Source: Actinomycetota bacterium
GTDB taxonomy: Bacteria; Actinomycetota; Actinomycetes; Propionibacteriales; Nocardioidaceae
Assembly: GCA_009702305.1 (NCBI GenBank)
Contig: WLIH01000212.1
Location: 1-5,596 of the forward strand
Direction of reading: 5' to 3'
DNA length: 5,596 nucleotides
In this document: positions 1 to 5,596 of the stretch, piece after piece
Layout of the letters: each line of letters starts with the position of its first letter
Numbering within the stretch: the first letter of the stretch is position 1
Translations under genes and position numbers: made by a program
The notes under the pieces: model-generated
Seen by the model: the letters and a program-made list of their open reading frames with translations, nothing else
Told to the model about the DNA's origin: nothing
Databases searched by the model: none

Positions 1-1
1 G

Positions 2-652
2 GTGGTCGTGCAGGCCGACGACACCCGCTTCGGCCTGTGCGTCGGCGAGGTGCACGACACCCAGGAGATCGTGGTCAAGCCGATCGGTCGCCAGCTCAAG
101 GCGCTGCCGATGTACGCCGGCGCGACGATCATGGGCGACGGACGGGTCGCGCTGATCCTCGACGTCGCGGGCATCGTCCGCGATCGCGGCCTGGTGGCTG
201 TCGAGCAGGGCGAGGAGGAGGTCGTGGCTGCGGCCGCCGACAGCCGCGCGCTGCTGGTGCTCGAGGTGGCCTCGGGACGTCGGGCCGCCCTGCCGCTCAC
301 GGCGGTTTCGCGCCTCGAGGAGTTCGGTCTCGACCGCATCGAGCGCTCGGGCGGCACCGAGGTCGTGCAGTACCGCGACGGCATCCTGCCGCTGGTCCGG
401 CTCGCCCCAGCGATCGGTCTCGTCGAGTCGGTGTCCACCGAGGACCAGATCTCGGTCGTCGTGCACGAGGAGGACGGTCGCCGCGTCGGCATCGTCATCG
501 ACCGGGTCCTCGACGTGGTCGAGGAGGCGTTCGTCGCGACCGAGGTCGGCCGACGCGCCGGCGTGCTCGGCTCCGCCGTCGTCCAGGACCGGGTCACCGA
601 CCTGGTCGACCTGGACGCCGTGGTGCGTCCCGCCCTGGCAGGTGCCCGATGA
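2..652 (+). CDS. cheA: Chemotaxis histidine kinase CheA, C-terminal part (5' end outside window)
   Basis: This is the tail (216 residues) of CheA, the cytoplasmic histidine kinase that phosphorylates CheY and CheB under chemoreceptor control. The first visible codon is GTG, but it is internal: the sequence begins in mid-domain and the frame is open to the window edge. Residues 1-60 are the second half of the P5 regulatory domain, with the typical CheA run KPIG..LK..P.YAGATIMGDGRVALILD (about residues 26-54). Residues 80-212 form a second, complete CheW-like beta domain (RALLVLEVASGRRAALPL, then DGILPLVRL, then VGIVIDRVLDVVEE). P5 normally binds CheW and the receptor tip; the extra CheW-like domain may add another array contact. 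The histidine phosphotransfer, dimerisation and ATPase domains lie upstream and are not seen. The stop overlaps the cheW start (ATGA). The family call is secure; the role of the second domain is inference. Confidence 0.93.
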   Translation: MVVQADDTRFGLCVGEVHDTQEIVVKPIGRQLKALPMYAGATIMGDGRVALILDVAGIVRDRGLVAVEQGEEEVVAAAADSRALLVLEVASGRRAALPLTAVSRLEEFGLDRIERSGGTEVVQYRDGILPLVRLAPAIGLVESVSTEDQISVVVHEEDGRRVGIVIDRVLDVVEEAFVATEVGRRAGVLGSAVVQDRVTDLVDLDAVVRPALAGAR

Positions 653-1143
653 CCCTCACTCCCATCGCCCCGACCCACCCGACGGAGTCACGGACCCGCC
701 AGTACTGCACCTTCTGGGTCGACGGCCTCAACTTCGCCCTGGCCGTCGAGCACGTGCAGGAGGTCCTGCGCTACCAGCAGATGACCGTGGTGCCGTGCGC
801 CCCCGGCGCGGTCGACGGTCTGATCAATCTGCGCGGCCAGATCGTCACCGCGCTCGATCTGCGCTGCCGACTCGGCCTGCCCCGACGCCCCGACGGCGAG
901 CTCCCCATGAACGTCATCGTCCGCAGCCGCGGCGAGGTCGTCTCGCTCCTGGTCGACGACATCGGCGACGTGATCGACGCCGAGGTCGCCCTGCTCCAAC
1001 CCACCCCCGCCAACTTGCCCGCGACGGTGCAGGACGTGGTCCGGGGCGTGCTGCCCCTGAGCGACTCGATCCTGCTCGTCGTCGACGCAGATCGTGCGGT
1101 CGACGTCTCGACAGCACCCGACACCACCGGAGGAACACCGTGA
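649..1143 (+). CDS. cheW: Chemotaxis coupling protein CheW
   Basis: This is a 164-residue stand-alone CheW, the usual size, which bridges chemoreceptor tips and the CheA P5 domain in cytoplasmic arrays. A single CheW-like domain covers about residues 16-152: QYCTFWVDGLNFALAVEHVQEVLR in the first beta strands, then VP.AP..V.GLINLRGQIVTALDLR (about 48-72). The latter contains the conserved NLRG turn (60-63), whose arginine is important for receptor and kinase coupling in studied CheW proteins. Later elements include VSLLVDDIGDVID (98-110) and a final hydrophobic strand ILLVVD (141-146). The ATG at 649 was chosen because it overlaps the cheA stop as ATGA and gives a normal N-terminus; no strong Shine-Dalgarno sequence precedes it, so translation is probably coupled to cheA. 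The open frame extends upstream to 37, but that part is arginine-rich shadow of cheA. The stop overlaps the GTG of the receptor gene. Confidence 0.93.
   Translation: MTLTPIAPTHPTESRTRQYCTFWVDGLNFALAVEHVQEVLRYQQMTVVPCAPGAVDGLINLRGQIVTALDLRCRLGLPRRPDGELPMNVIVRSRGEVVSLLVDDIGDVIDAEVALLQPTPANLPATVQDVVRGVLPLSDSILLVVDADRAVDVSTAPDTTGGTP
1129..1133 (+). promoter_or_regulatory. Ribosome binding site deciding the chemoreceptor GTG start
   Basis: GGAGG lies six bases before the GTG at 1140, inside the last codons of cheW. It is the clearest Shine-Dalgarno match in the window and fixes the receptor start at a GTG overlapping the cheW stop (GTGA), although the open frame runs much further upstream. Confidence 0.8.
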
Positions 1144-3107
1144 CCGAGCTCCACACCTCGACCAGCCGCAACGGCACGTCGCCCGACCCGAGCCCGTCCG
1201 GTGGCGCGGCCCCGTCCGCGCGGCCCCGCGTGAAGGCGCCGACGGCGCCGAAGGCCCGTGACCTGACGCAGATGCGATCGGTGCTCGACCAGCTGCCGAC
1301 GCGGGTCATGATCGCCGACCGCGACGCCGTGATCGTCTACGCCAACCCGGCGGCCGTCGAGGGGCTCCGCGCGCTCGCGGACTGGATCCCGGTCTCGCCC
1401 GACGACCTGGTCGGCGCCAGCCTGGACCTCTTCCACCAGGACCCCTCCTACCAGCGGATGCTGCTGGCCGACCCCGACCAGCACCTGCCGCGGACCGCCC
1501 GGATCACGGTCGGTCCCGAGACCCTGGAGCTGACGGTCTCGGCCGTCCGCGACGACGCCGGCGCCCACCTCGGTGCGATGGCCAGCTGGGACGTGGTCAC
1601 CGGGCAGCTGCGGCGCGAGCGGGAGCTCGCCGAGACGCTGACCGACGGCGCGGCCGTCAACAAGGTCCTGGACGCCATCGGTGCCGCTCGCGACGTCGAC
1701 CACGCGGTGCGCGCGGTCCTGGACACGGTGCGCGAGGAGTTCGGCTGGGCCTACGGGTCCTACTGGCGCATCGATCCGGACGACGACACGTTGAAGTTCG
1801 CCATCGAGTCGGGCGACGCGGGTCCGGAGTTCCGCAAGGTGACCCTGGAGGCGTCGTTCGCGAAGGGCGTCGGTCTCTCGGGTCGTGCCTGGGCCACGCA
1901 GGACCTGTTCTTCACCCGTGACATCGGTGAGATGACCGACTGCGTGCGCGCGCCGGTGGCGCAGAAGGTCGGCGTGAAGTCCGGCGTCTGCTTCCCGATC
2001 ATGCACGAGGGCCGCGTCGCCGCGACGATGGACTTCTTCGCCACCGAGACCCTCGACCCATCGCCGCAGCGACTCGACGCGCTGCGTAACGTCGGTCGCC
2101 TCGTCTCCTCGGCGCTCGAGCGGATCGCCCGTGACGAGCTCGACCGTCAAGGCGCGGCCGAGATGGCGCAGAAGGTGGATCTCGTCCTCGACGTCGTCCG
2201 GGCTGCCAGCGCCGGCGACCTGACCCGGGAGATCCCGGTCTCGGGCGCCGACGCGATCGGCCAGCTCGCCGAGGGCCTCGGCTCGCTGCTCGCCACGCTG
2301 CGCGGCAGCATGACCGACATCGGCCGGACCGCCGCCGCACTGGAGATCGCGGCCGACCAGCTGACGATCCTCTCCCAAGGCATGGGCGACGGGTCGACCC
2401 TCACCTCCGATCGGGCGGCCAGTGCGAGCGGTGCCTCGGCGCAGGTCTCGGCCAGCATCCAGACCGTCGCCAGCGCGGCGGAGGAGATGACGGCCAGCAT
2501 CCGCGAGATCGCACAGAACGCCACCGAGGCGGCCACGGTCGCCACCGGTGCGGTCAGCGTGGCGAGCTCGGCCCAGGACACGGTCGCGAGCCTGGGCGAG
2601 TCCAGCGCCGAGATCGGACAGGTCATCAAGGTGATCACCTCGATCGCCCAGCAGACCAACCTGCTCGCCCTCAACGCGACCATCGAGGCCGCCCGCGCCG
2701 GCGATGCCGGCAAGGGCTTCGCGGTCGTGGCCAACGAGGTCAAGGAGCTCGCCAAGGAGACCGCTCGCGCGACCGAGGACATCGGTCGCAAGATCGAGGC
2801 CATCCAGGGCGACACCCAGGGCGCGGTCACCGCGATCAGCGAGATCTCGGAGGTGATCGGCCGGATCAACGACATCTCGACGACCATCGCCTCGGCCGTG
2901 GAGGAGCAGACCGCGACCACCAACGAGATCGCCCGCTCGGTCACCGAGGCCGCGGGTGGTGCCAACGGGATCGCCGAGGACATCACGCAGGTCGCGTCGG
3001 CCGCCGACGACACCCGCCAGGGCGCGCAGAACACCTTGCAGTCCGCCACCGAGCTCTCGACGATGGCGACCGAGCTCAAGGACCTGGTCTCGCGCTTCAC
3101 GATCTGA
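1140..3107 (+). CDS. Soluble methyl-accepting chemotaxis protein (PAS-GAF-HAMP-MCP signal)
   Basis: A chemoreceptor of 655 residues that should pass a signal through CheW to CheA. Residues 1-40 are a Ser/Pro/Ala-rich linker. A PAS domain spans about 44-155 (VLDQLPTRVMIADRDAVIVY, then LDLFHQDPSYQRMLL) and a GAF domain about 170-330, with Cys268 and Cys284. A HAMP-like segment (about 342-394) contains A.GDLTREI and a DAIGQLA element. The signalling hairpin covers about 400-655. Its tip carries the hallmark QTNLLALNATIEAARAGD (505-522), followed by GKGFAVVANEV; Arg519 aligns with Tsr Arg388. No segment is hydrophobic enough to cross the membrane, so the receptor is probably cytoplasmic. Two motifs fit the methylation consensus: Glu448-Glu449 and Glu588-Glu589. 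There is no C-terminal CheR-tethering pentapeptide. The start is GTG with GGAGG. The ligand is unknown; redox, gas or small-molecule sensing by PAS or GAF is possible. Confidence 0.92.
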   Translation: MTELHTSTSRNGTSPDPSPSGGAAPSARPRVKAPTAPKARDLTQMRSVLDQLPTRVMIADRDAVIVYANPAAVEGLRALADWIPVSPDDLVGASLDLFHQDPSYQRMLLADPDQHLPRTARITVGPETLELTVSAVRDDAGAHLGAMASWDVVTGQLRRERELAETLTDGAAVNKVLDAIGAARDVDHAVRAVLDTVREEFGWAYGSYWRIDPDDDTLKFAIESGDAGPEFRKVTLEASFAKGVGLSGRAWATQDLFFTRDIGEMTDCVRAPVAQKVGVKSGVCFPIMHEGRVAATMDFFATETLDPSPQRLDALRNVGRLVSSALERIARDELDRQGAAEMAQKVDLVLDVVRAASAGDLTREIPVSGADAIGQLAEGLGSLLATLRGSMTDIGRTAAALEIAADQLTILSQGMGDGSTLTSDRAASASGASAQVSASIQTVASAAEEMTASIREIAQNATEAATVATGAVSVASSAQDTVASLGESSAEIGQVIKVITSIAQQTNLLALNATIEAARAGDAGKGFAVVANEVKELAKETARATEDIGRKIEAIQGDTQGAVTAISEISEVIGRINDISTTIASAVEEQTATTNEIARSVTEAAGGANGIAEDITQVASAADDTRQGAQNTLQSATELSTMATELKDLVSRFTI

Positions 3108-3124
3108 GCCGACGGCACACCAGC

Positions 3125-3152
3125 ACCCGTCCCGAGGCACCTCGGGGCGGGT
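3125..3152 (+). terminator. GC-rich hairpin, probable terminator of the chemotaxis operon
   Basis: Seventeen bases after the receptor stop, ACCCGTCCCGAG pairs with CTCGGGGCGGGT around a GCAC loop. This is a 12-bp stem with one G-U pair. Only short T runs follow, so it is not a textbook U-tract terminator, but such hairpins are usual in high-GC actinobacteria. It separates the chemotaxis genes from the efflux unit. Confidence 0.7.
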
Positions 3153-3160
3153 CGCTGCGT

Positions 3161-3190
3161 TTGCGGCGCCGTACGGCGGGGGAATAAGGT
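3161..3190 (+). promoter_or_regulatory. Candidate promoter of the transporter-marR unit
   Basis: TTGCGG (3161-3166) and TAAGGT (3185-3190) are separated by 18 bases and resemble the -35 and the TANNNT-type -10 of actinobacterial housekeeping promoters. Transcription would begin near 3196-3198, giving a leader of about ten bases to the ATG at 3207 or about 34 bases to the GTG at 3231. The -10 lies inside the left arm of the inverted repeat, as expected for a repressible promoter. Assigned by eye only. Confidence 0.45.
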
Positions 3191-3208
3191 TGATCTCATC
3201 AACCTTAT
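3184..3208. promoter_or_regulatory. Perfect palindrome, probable MarR operator
   Basis: ATAAGGTTGAT (3184-3194) and ATCAACCTTAT (3198-3208) are an exact 11-bp inverted repeat around CTC. The site is AT-rich within very GC-rich DNA. Its size and dyad symmetry suit a dimeric winged-helix repressor of the MarR family, and a marR gene is the second gene of the unit that it precedes. It covers the candidate -10 and start-point region, and its right arm supplies the first two bases of the ATG at 3207. Binding there would block RNA polymerase. A regulator encoded elsewhere could also use it. Confidence 0.75.
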
Positions 3209-4883
3209 GTACGTCGTGAATCGAGACTCCGTGACCACCTCAGCCATCCCCACCGACTCGCACCCCGGGTCGGGCCAGCCCGTCGAGGCATCGGGTCCGA
3301 TGACCCACCGCCAGATCCTGGAGGCGCTCAGCGGCCTGCTGCTGGCGATGTTCGTCGCGATGCTCTCGAGCACCGTGGTGACCAATGCGCTGCCGCGGAT
3401 CGTCTCGGACCTCGACGGCAGTCAGACCGGCTACACGTGGGTCGTCGTCGCGACGCTGCTCGCCATGACGGCGACCACCCCGATCTGGGGCAAGCTGTCC
3501 GACCTCTTCAGCAAGAAGCTGCTGGTCCAGCTGGCCCTGGTCATCTACTCCATCGGCTCGGTGATCGCCGCCGCGGCGCCCAGCATGGAGGTGCTCATCG
3601 GCGCCCGGGTGATCCAGGGCCTCGGCGTCGGCGGCCTGACCGCGCTGGTGCAGGTCGTCATCGCCACGATGGTCTCGCCGCGCGAGCGCGGTCGCTACTC
3701 CGGCTACATCGGTGCCGTCTTCGCGCTCGCGACCGTCAGCGGCCCGCTCATCGGCGGCGTCATCGTCGACTCCCCGCTCGGCTGGCGCGGATGCTTCTTC
3801 GTCGGCATCCCCTTCGCGGTCGTCGCGTTCGGGCTGCTGCAGAAGACCCTGCACCTGCCGGTCGTCAAGCGTCCGGTCCGCATCGACTTCCTCGGCGCCA
3901 CGCTGATCATGGCTGGCGTCAGCACCCTGCTCGTGTGGGTCAGCCTCGCCGGCAACCAGTTCGCGTGGGTGTCGCCGACCACGGCCGTCCTCGTGGTGCT
4001 GGGCTTGGCGGTCATCGCGGCCGCGCTGTACGTCGAGGGCCGCGTCGCCGCCGAGCCCATCATCGCGCTCCACCTCTTCCGCGACCGCACGATCGCCCTG
4101 GCAACCACTGCGTCGGTGATGATCGGCGTCGCGATGTTCGGCTCGACGGTCTACCTCAGCCAGTACTTCCAGACCGCTCGCGGCATGACGCCGACCCACG
4201 CCGGCCTGATGTCGATCGCGATGGTCGGAGGCCTGCTGATCTCGAGCATCACGACCGGTCGCATCATCACGGCGACGGGTCGCTGGAAGCGCTTCCTGGT
4301 CGGCGGCATGGTCCTGGTCGTCATCGGCCTCGGCCTGCTCGGCACCATCGACGAGACCACCAACCTGGCCGTGGTCGCCGGCTTCATGGCCGTGCTCGGC
4401 ATCGGTCTGGGCGCGACCATGCAGAACCTCGTGCTCGCCGTCCAGAACAATGTGCCGCTCTCCGAGCTCGGTGCCGCGAGCTCGGTGGTCGCCTTCTTCC
4501 GCTCGCTCGGCGGCTCGATCGGCGTCTCGGCGCTCGGCGCGCTGCTCAGCCACCAGGTGGCGGGCAACGTCACCTCCGGCCTGGCCGACCTCGGCATCGA
4601 GGAGACCAGCCACCAGAGCCACGAGATCCCCGACCTGGCGACCCTCCCCGCCCCGGTCCGGGCGGTCTTCGAGCACGCCTTCGGGGAGTCGTTCGGCCAC
4701 CTGTTCTTCGTCGCCGCACCGTTCGCCGTCGTCGCCCTGATCTGCGTCCTGCTGATCAAGGAGGTGCCGCTGCGCACCACCAACGACCTGGTCCCGAGCG
4801 AGGAGGCCCGCGCCGACGAGCTGCTGGCCGACGCGGCGCCCGAGGCCACCGGCGAGCTGACGGCTACGATCCCCACACGATGA
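3207..4883 (+). CDS. DHA2-type (EmrB/QacA-like) MFS multidrug efflux transporter, 14 TM
   Basis: A 558-residue major facilitator permease, the usual length for 14-TM drug/proton antiporters, which export toxic compounds across the cytoplasmic membrane. After a hydrophilic N-terminus of about 40 residues, hydrophobic segments fall near 41-62, 77-97, 105-124, 128-152, 164-186, 197-215, 229-248, 257-276, 299-320, 332-352, 363-380, 387-411, 421-446 and 497-518. Motif A is GKLSDLFSKK (95-104), motif B RVIQGLGVGGL (134-144) and motif C GPLIGG (179-184). The ELGAASS...FFRSLGG.IG stretch (420-439) is typical of TM13. TM1 has MLSSTVVTNALP (52-63), with Ser where many relatives have Asp. A long loop (about 448-495) precedes TM14. 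The start is uncertain: ATG 3207 lies in the operator, GTG 3231 and ATG 3300 are in frame, and none has a strong ribosome binding site. The stop overlaps marR. The substrate cannot be predicted. Confidence 0.9.
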   Translation: MYVVNRDSVTTSAIPTDSHPGSGQPVEASGPMTHRQILEALSGLLLAMFVAMLSSTVVTNALPRIVSDLDGSQTGYTWVVVATLLAMTATTPIWGKLSDLFSKKLLVQLALVIYSIGSVIAAAAPSMEVLIGARVIQGLGVGGLTALVQVVIATMVSPRERGRYSGYIGAVFALATVSGPLIGGVIVDSPLGWRGCFFVGIPFAVVAFGLLQKTLHLPVVKRPVRIDFLGATLIMAGVSTLLVWVSLAGNQFAWVSPTTAVLVVLGLAVIAAALYVEGRVAAEPIIALHLFRDRTIALATTASVMIGVAMFGSTVYLSQYFQTARGMTPTHAGLMSIAMVGGLLISSITTGRIITATGRWKRFLVGGMVLVVIGLGLLGTIDETTNLAVVAGFMAVLGIGLGATMQNLVLAVQNNVPLSELGAASSVVAFFRSLGGSIGVSALGALLSHQVAGNVTSGLADLGIEETSHQSHEIPDLATLPAPVRAVFEHAFGESFGHLFFVAAPFAVVALICVLLIKEVPLRTTNDLVPSEEARADELLADAAPEATGELTATIPTR

Positions 4884-5326
4884 GCACCACGCGCACGGAG
4901 TCCCTGATGCGACTCGAGCAGGAGGTCGGCGTCCTGATCCGACGGATCCGGCGCGTCATCGGCGAGCGCGCGCAGGCCGTGCACGAGGATCTGCAGCCGG
5001 CGTCGTACCTGATGCTGTCCTACCTCGCCGAGGAGGGGCCGATGCGGGCCTCGCGGATGGCGGAGACGTTCCAGATCGACAAGGGCGCCATCAGCCGCCA
5101 GGTCCAGCACCTGGTCGACCTCGGGCTCGTCGAGCGCACCGACGACCCCGACGACGGCCGGGCGATGCTGGTCTCGGCCAGTCCCGAGGCCGTGCGCCTG
5201 CTGAGCCAGGTGCAGGTCCAGCGCCGCGCCTGGCTCGACCTGCAGCTCGGGGACTGGGACGAGGCCGAGCTCGACGCCTTCGTGTCCGAGCTCGGGCGCT
5301 ACAACAAGGCCCTCGACCACTCCTGA
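4880..5326 (+). CDS. MarR-family winged-helix transcriptional regulator
   Basis: A 148-residue protein, the standard MarR size, probably a dimeric repressor that leaves DNA when it binds a small molecule. Helical dimerisation segments lie at about 10-38 and 103-145. The winged helix-turn-helix spans about 40-105: a helix ending in LMLSYLAEEGPMRASRMAE, a recognition helix around IDKGAISRQVQHLVDLGLVER (66-86), and a wing with the family motif DDPDDGRA (88-95). The gene overlaps the transporter stop (ATGA), so the two are surely co-expressed, and the palindrome ahead of the transporter is its likely operator, which would give autoregulation. A second start is credible: ATG 4907, six bases after GGAG, gives 139 residues and keeps the whole conserved region. 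No conserved cysteine is visible near the N-terminus, and the protein has no Cys at all, so thiol-based redox sensing of the OhrR kind is unlikely. Confidence 0.92.
   Translation: MSTTRTESLMRLEQEVGVLIRRIRRVIGERAQAVHEDLQPASYLMLSYLAEEGPMRASRMAETFQIDKGAISRQVQHLVDLGLVERTDDPDDGRAMLVSASPEAVRLLSQVQVQRRAWLDLQLGDWDEAELDAFVSELGRYNKALDHS
4897..4900 (+). promoter_or_regulatory. Ribosome binding site supporting an alternative marR start
   Basis: GGAG lies six bases before an in-frame ATG at 4907. The upstream ATG at 4880 has no comparable signal and would depend on coupling through its overlap with the transporter stop. Initiation at 4907 would remove nine residues that lie outside the DNA-binding domain. 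Confidence 0.45.
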
Positions 5327-5327
5327 A

Positions 5328-5344
5328 GCCGGCATGGCGCCGGT
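5328..5344. terminator. Short GC hairpin between convergent genes, possible terminator
   Basis: CCGGC (5329-5333) pairs with GCCGG (5339-5343) around a five-base loop, with a possible flanking G-U pair on the plus-strand RNA. It sits in the 26-bp gap between the marR stop and the stop of the glucosidase gene, where a two-way terminator would be useful. The stem is short and lacks a T tract, so support is weak. Confidence 0.3.
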
Positions 5345-5352
5345 CCCGCGGC

Positions 5353-5596
5353 TCAGTCGTCGAGCACCCACGCGGCGGTGTCGGGGGAGAGATCGGCTCC
5401 GAGCGGCCCGCTGGCGACGACCACCTCGCCCGGCGGCAGCGGCACGGCGCTCTGGCCGCAGTTGAGGACCACGGTGAGCCGGCCGCGCCGGACGCCGAGC
5501 ACGTCGGGGCCTAGGTCGAGCAGCTCGACGGTGTCGGGCAGGTCGACCAGCGCTCGACGTGCGGCCAGCACCCGTCGGTAGAACTCCAGGGTGGAC
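5353..5596 (-). CDS. GH13 family alpha-glucosidase, C-terminal end (5' end outside window)
   Basis: Eighty C-terminal residues of a minus-strand gene that runs off the right edge; the frame is open from the stop at 5353-5355 to the edge and reads STLEFYRRVLAARRAL at the edge. The pattern matches the end of GH13 alpha-glucosidases and oligo-1,6-glucosidases: a helix with FYRR.LA.RR, then the all-beta C-terminal domain with LGVRRGRLTVVLNCG, VPLPPGEVVVASGPL and the closing SPDTAAWVL. Such enzymes hydrolyse alpha-glucosidic bonds in maltose, isomaltose, trehalose or sucrose-like sugars in the cytoplasm. The catalytic barrel, its Asp/Glu residues and any substrate-deciding motifs are outside the window, so specificity is unknown. 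It is convergent with the marR gene and has no evident functional tie to it. Confidence 0.82.
   Translation of the reverse strand, partial: STLEFYRRVLAARRALVDLPDTVELLDLGPDVLGVRRGRLTVVLNCGQSAVPLPPGEVVVASGPLGADLSPDTAAWVLDD

Noticed and set aside
37..648. Upstream extension of the cheW frame
   Set aside because: The extra 204 residues are arginine- and glycine-rich shadow of cheA; the CheW fold begins only after the ATG at 649.
771..3140. Very long minus-strand open frame (789 codons) opposite cheW and the chemoreceptor gene
   Set aside because: Its translation is low-complexity, rich in Arg, Gly, Asp and Leu, with no domain pattern. It is the usual antisense shadow of high-GC coding DNA whose plus-strand frame encodes clear chemotaxis proteins.
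2147..3385. Minus-strand open frame (412 codons) across the receptor signalling domain and the transporter start
   Set aside because: It crosses the terminator, promoter and operator region, and its Ser/Ala-rich composition comes from the coiled-coil codons read backwards.
3240..4700. Long minus-strand open frame opposite the transporter
   Set aside because: The product is a run of Asp, His, Arg, Gly and Ala without hydrophobic cores or motifs, mirroring codon bias of the transporter gene.
3437..4879. Upstream extension of the marR frame giving a 629-residue protein
   Set aside because: The extension is an Arg/His/Ala-rich shadow of the transporter; the MarR domain starts after 4880 and the ATGA overlap explains the junction.
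5378..5581. Small plus-strand open frame near the right edge
   Set aside because: It is a Ser/Thr/Arg-rich shadow of the minus-strand glucosidase end, which has recognisable conserved motifs.

Overview
The window is high-GC DNA with dense, four-base-overlapping genes and heavy G/C use at third codon positions. This suggests an actinobacterium. The protein styles (a cheA-cheW-mcp run, a DHA2 exporter paired with MarR, a GH13 glucosidase) would suit Nocardioides or a relative, but the genus is an inference from style and not from a search.

Left half (1-3107, plus strand): the downstream end of a chemotaxis operon. It opens inside cheA, keeping only the end of the P5 regulatory domain and a complete extra CheW-like domain. 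It continues with a stand-alone cheW and then a large soluble chemoreceptor with PAS, GAF, HAMP-like and signalling domains and no membrane segment. Stop and start codons overlap at both junctions (ATGA at 649-652, GTGA at 1140-1143), so the three genes are probably co-transcribed and translationally coupled. Together they make the core signalling unit: receptor, coupling protein and histidine kinase. A strong GC-rich hairpin at 3125-3152 probably ends this transcript.

Middle to right (3153-5326, plus strand): a two-gene drug-efflux and regulator unit. A 14-TM DHA2-type major facilitator transporter overlaps a MarR-family repressor gene by ATGA. Just upstream lies a perfect 11-bp inverted repeat with a 3-bp spacer (3184-3208). 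It is an AT-rich island on top of a candidate -10 element and the first codon of the transporter, and is the likely MarR operator. The layout predicts autorepression relieved by a ligand that the pump exports.

Right edge (5353-5596, minus strand): the C-terminal end of a GH13 alpha-glucosidase, convergent with the marR gene across a 26-bp gap.

There are no gene-free stretches over 300 bases, and no RNA genes, mobile elements or CRISPR arrays were seen. I see no wholly new system. The points most worth a second look are the operator that overlaps a start codon, the cytoplasmic PAS-GAF receptor with a symmetric pair of predicted methylation sites, and the dual CheW-like tail on CheA.
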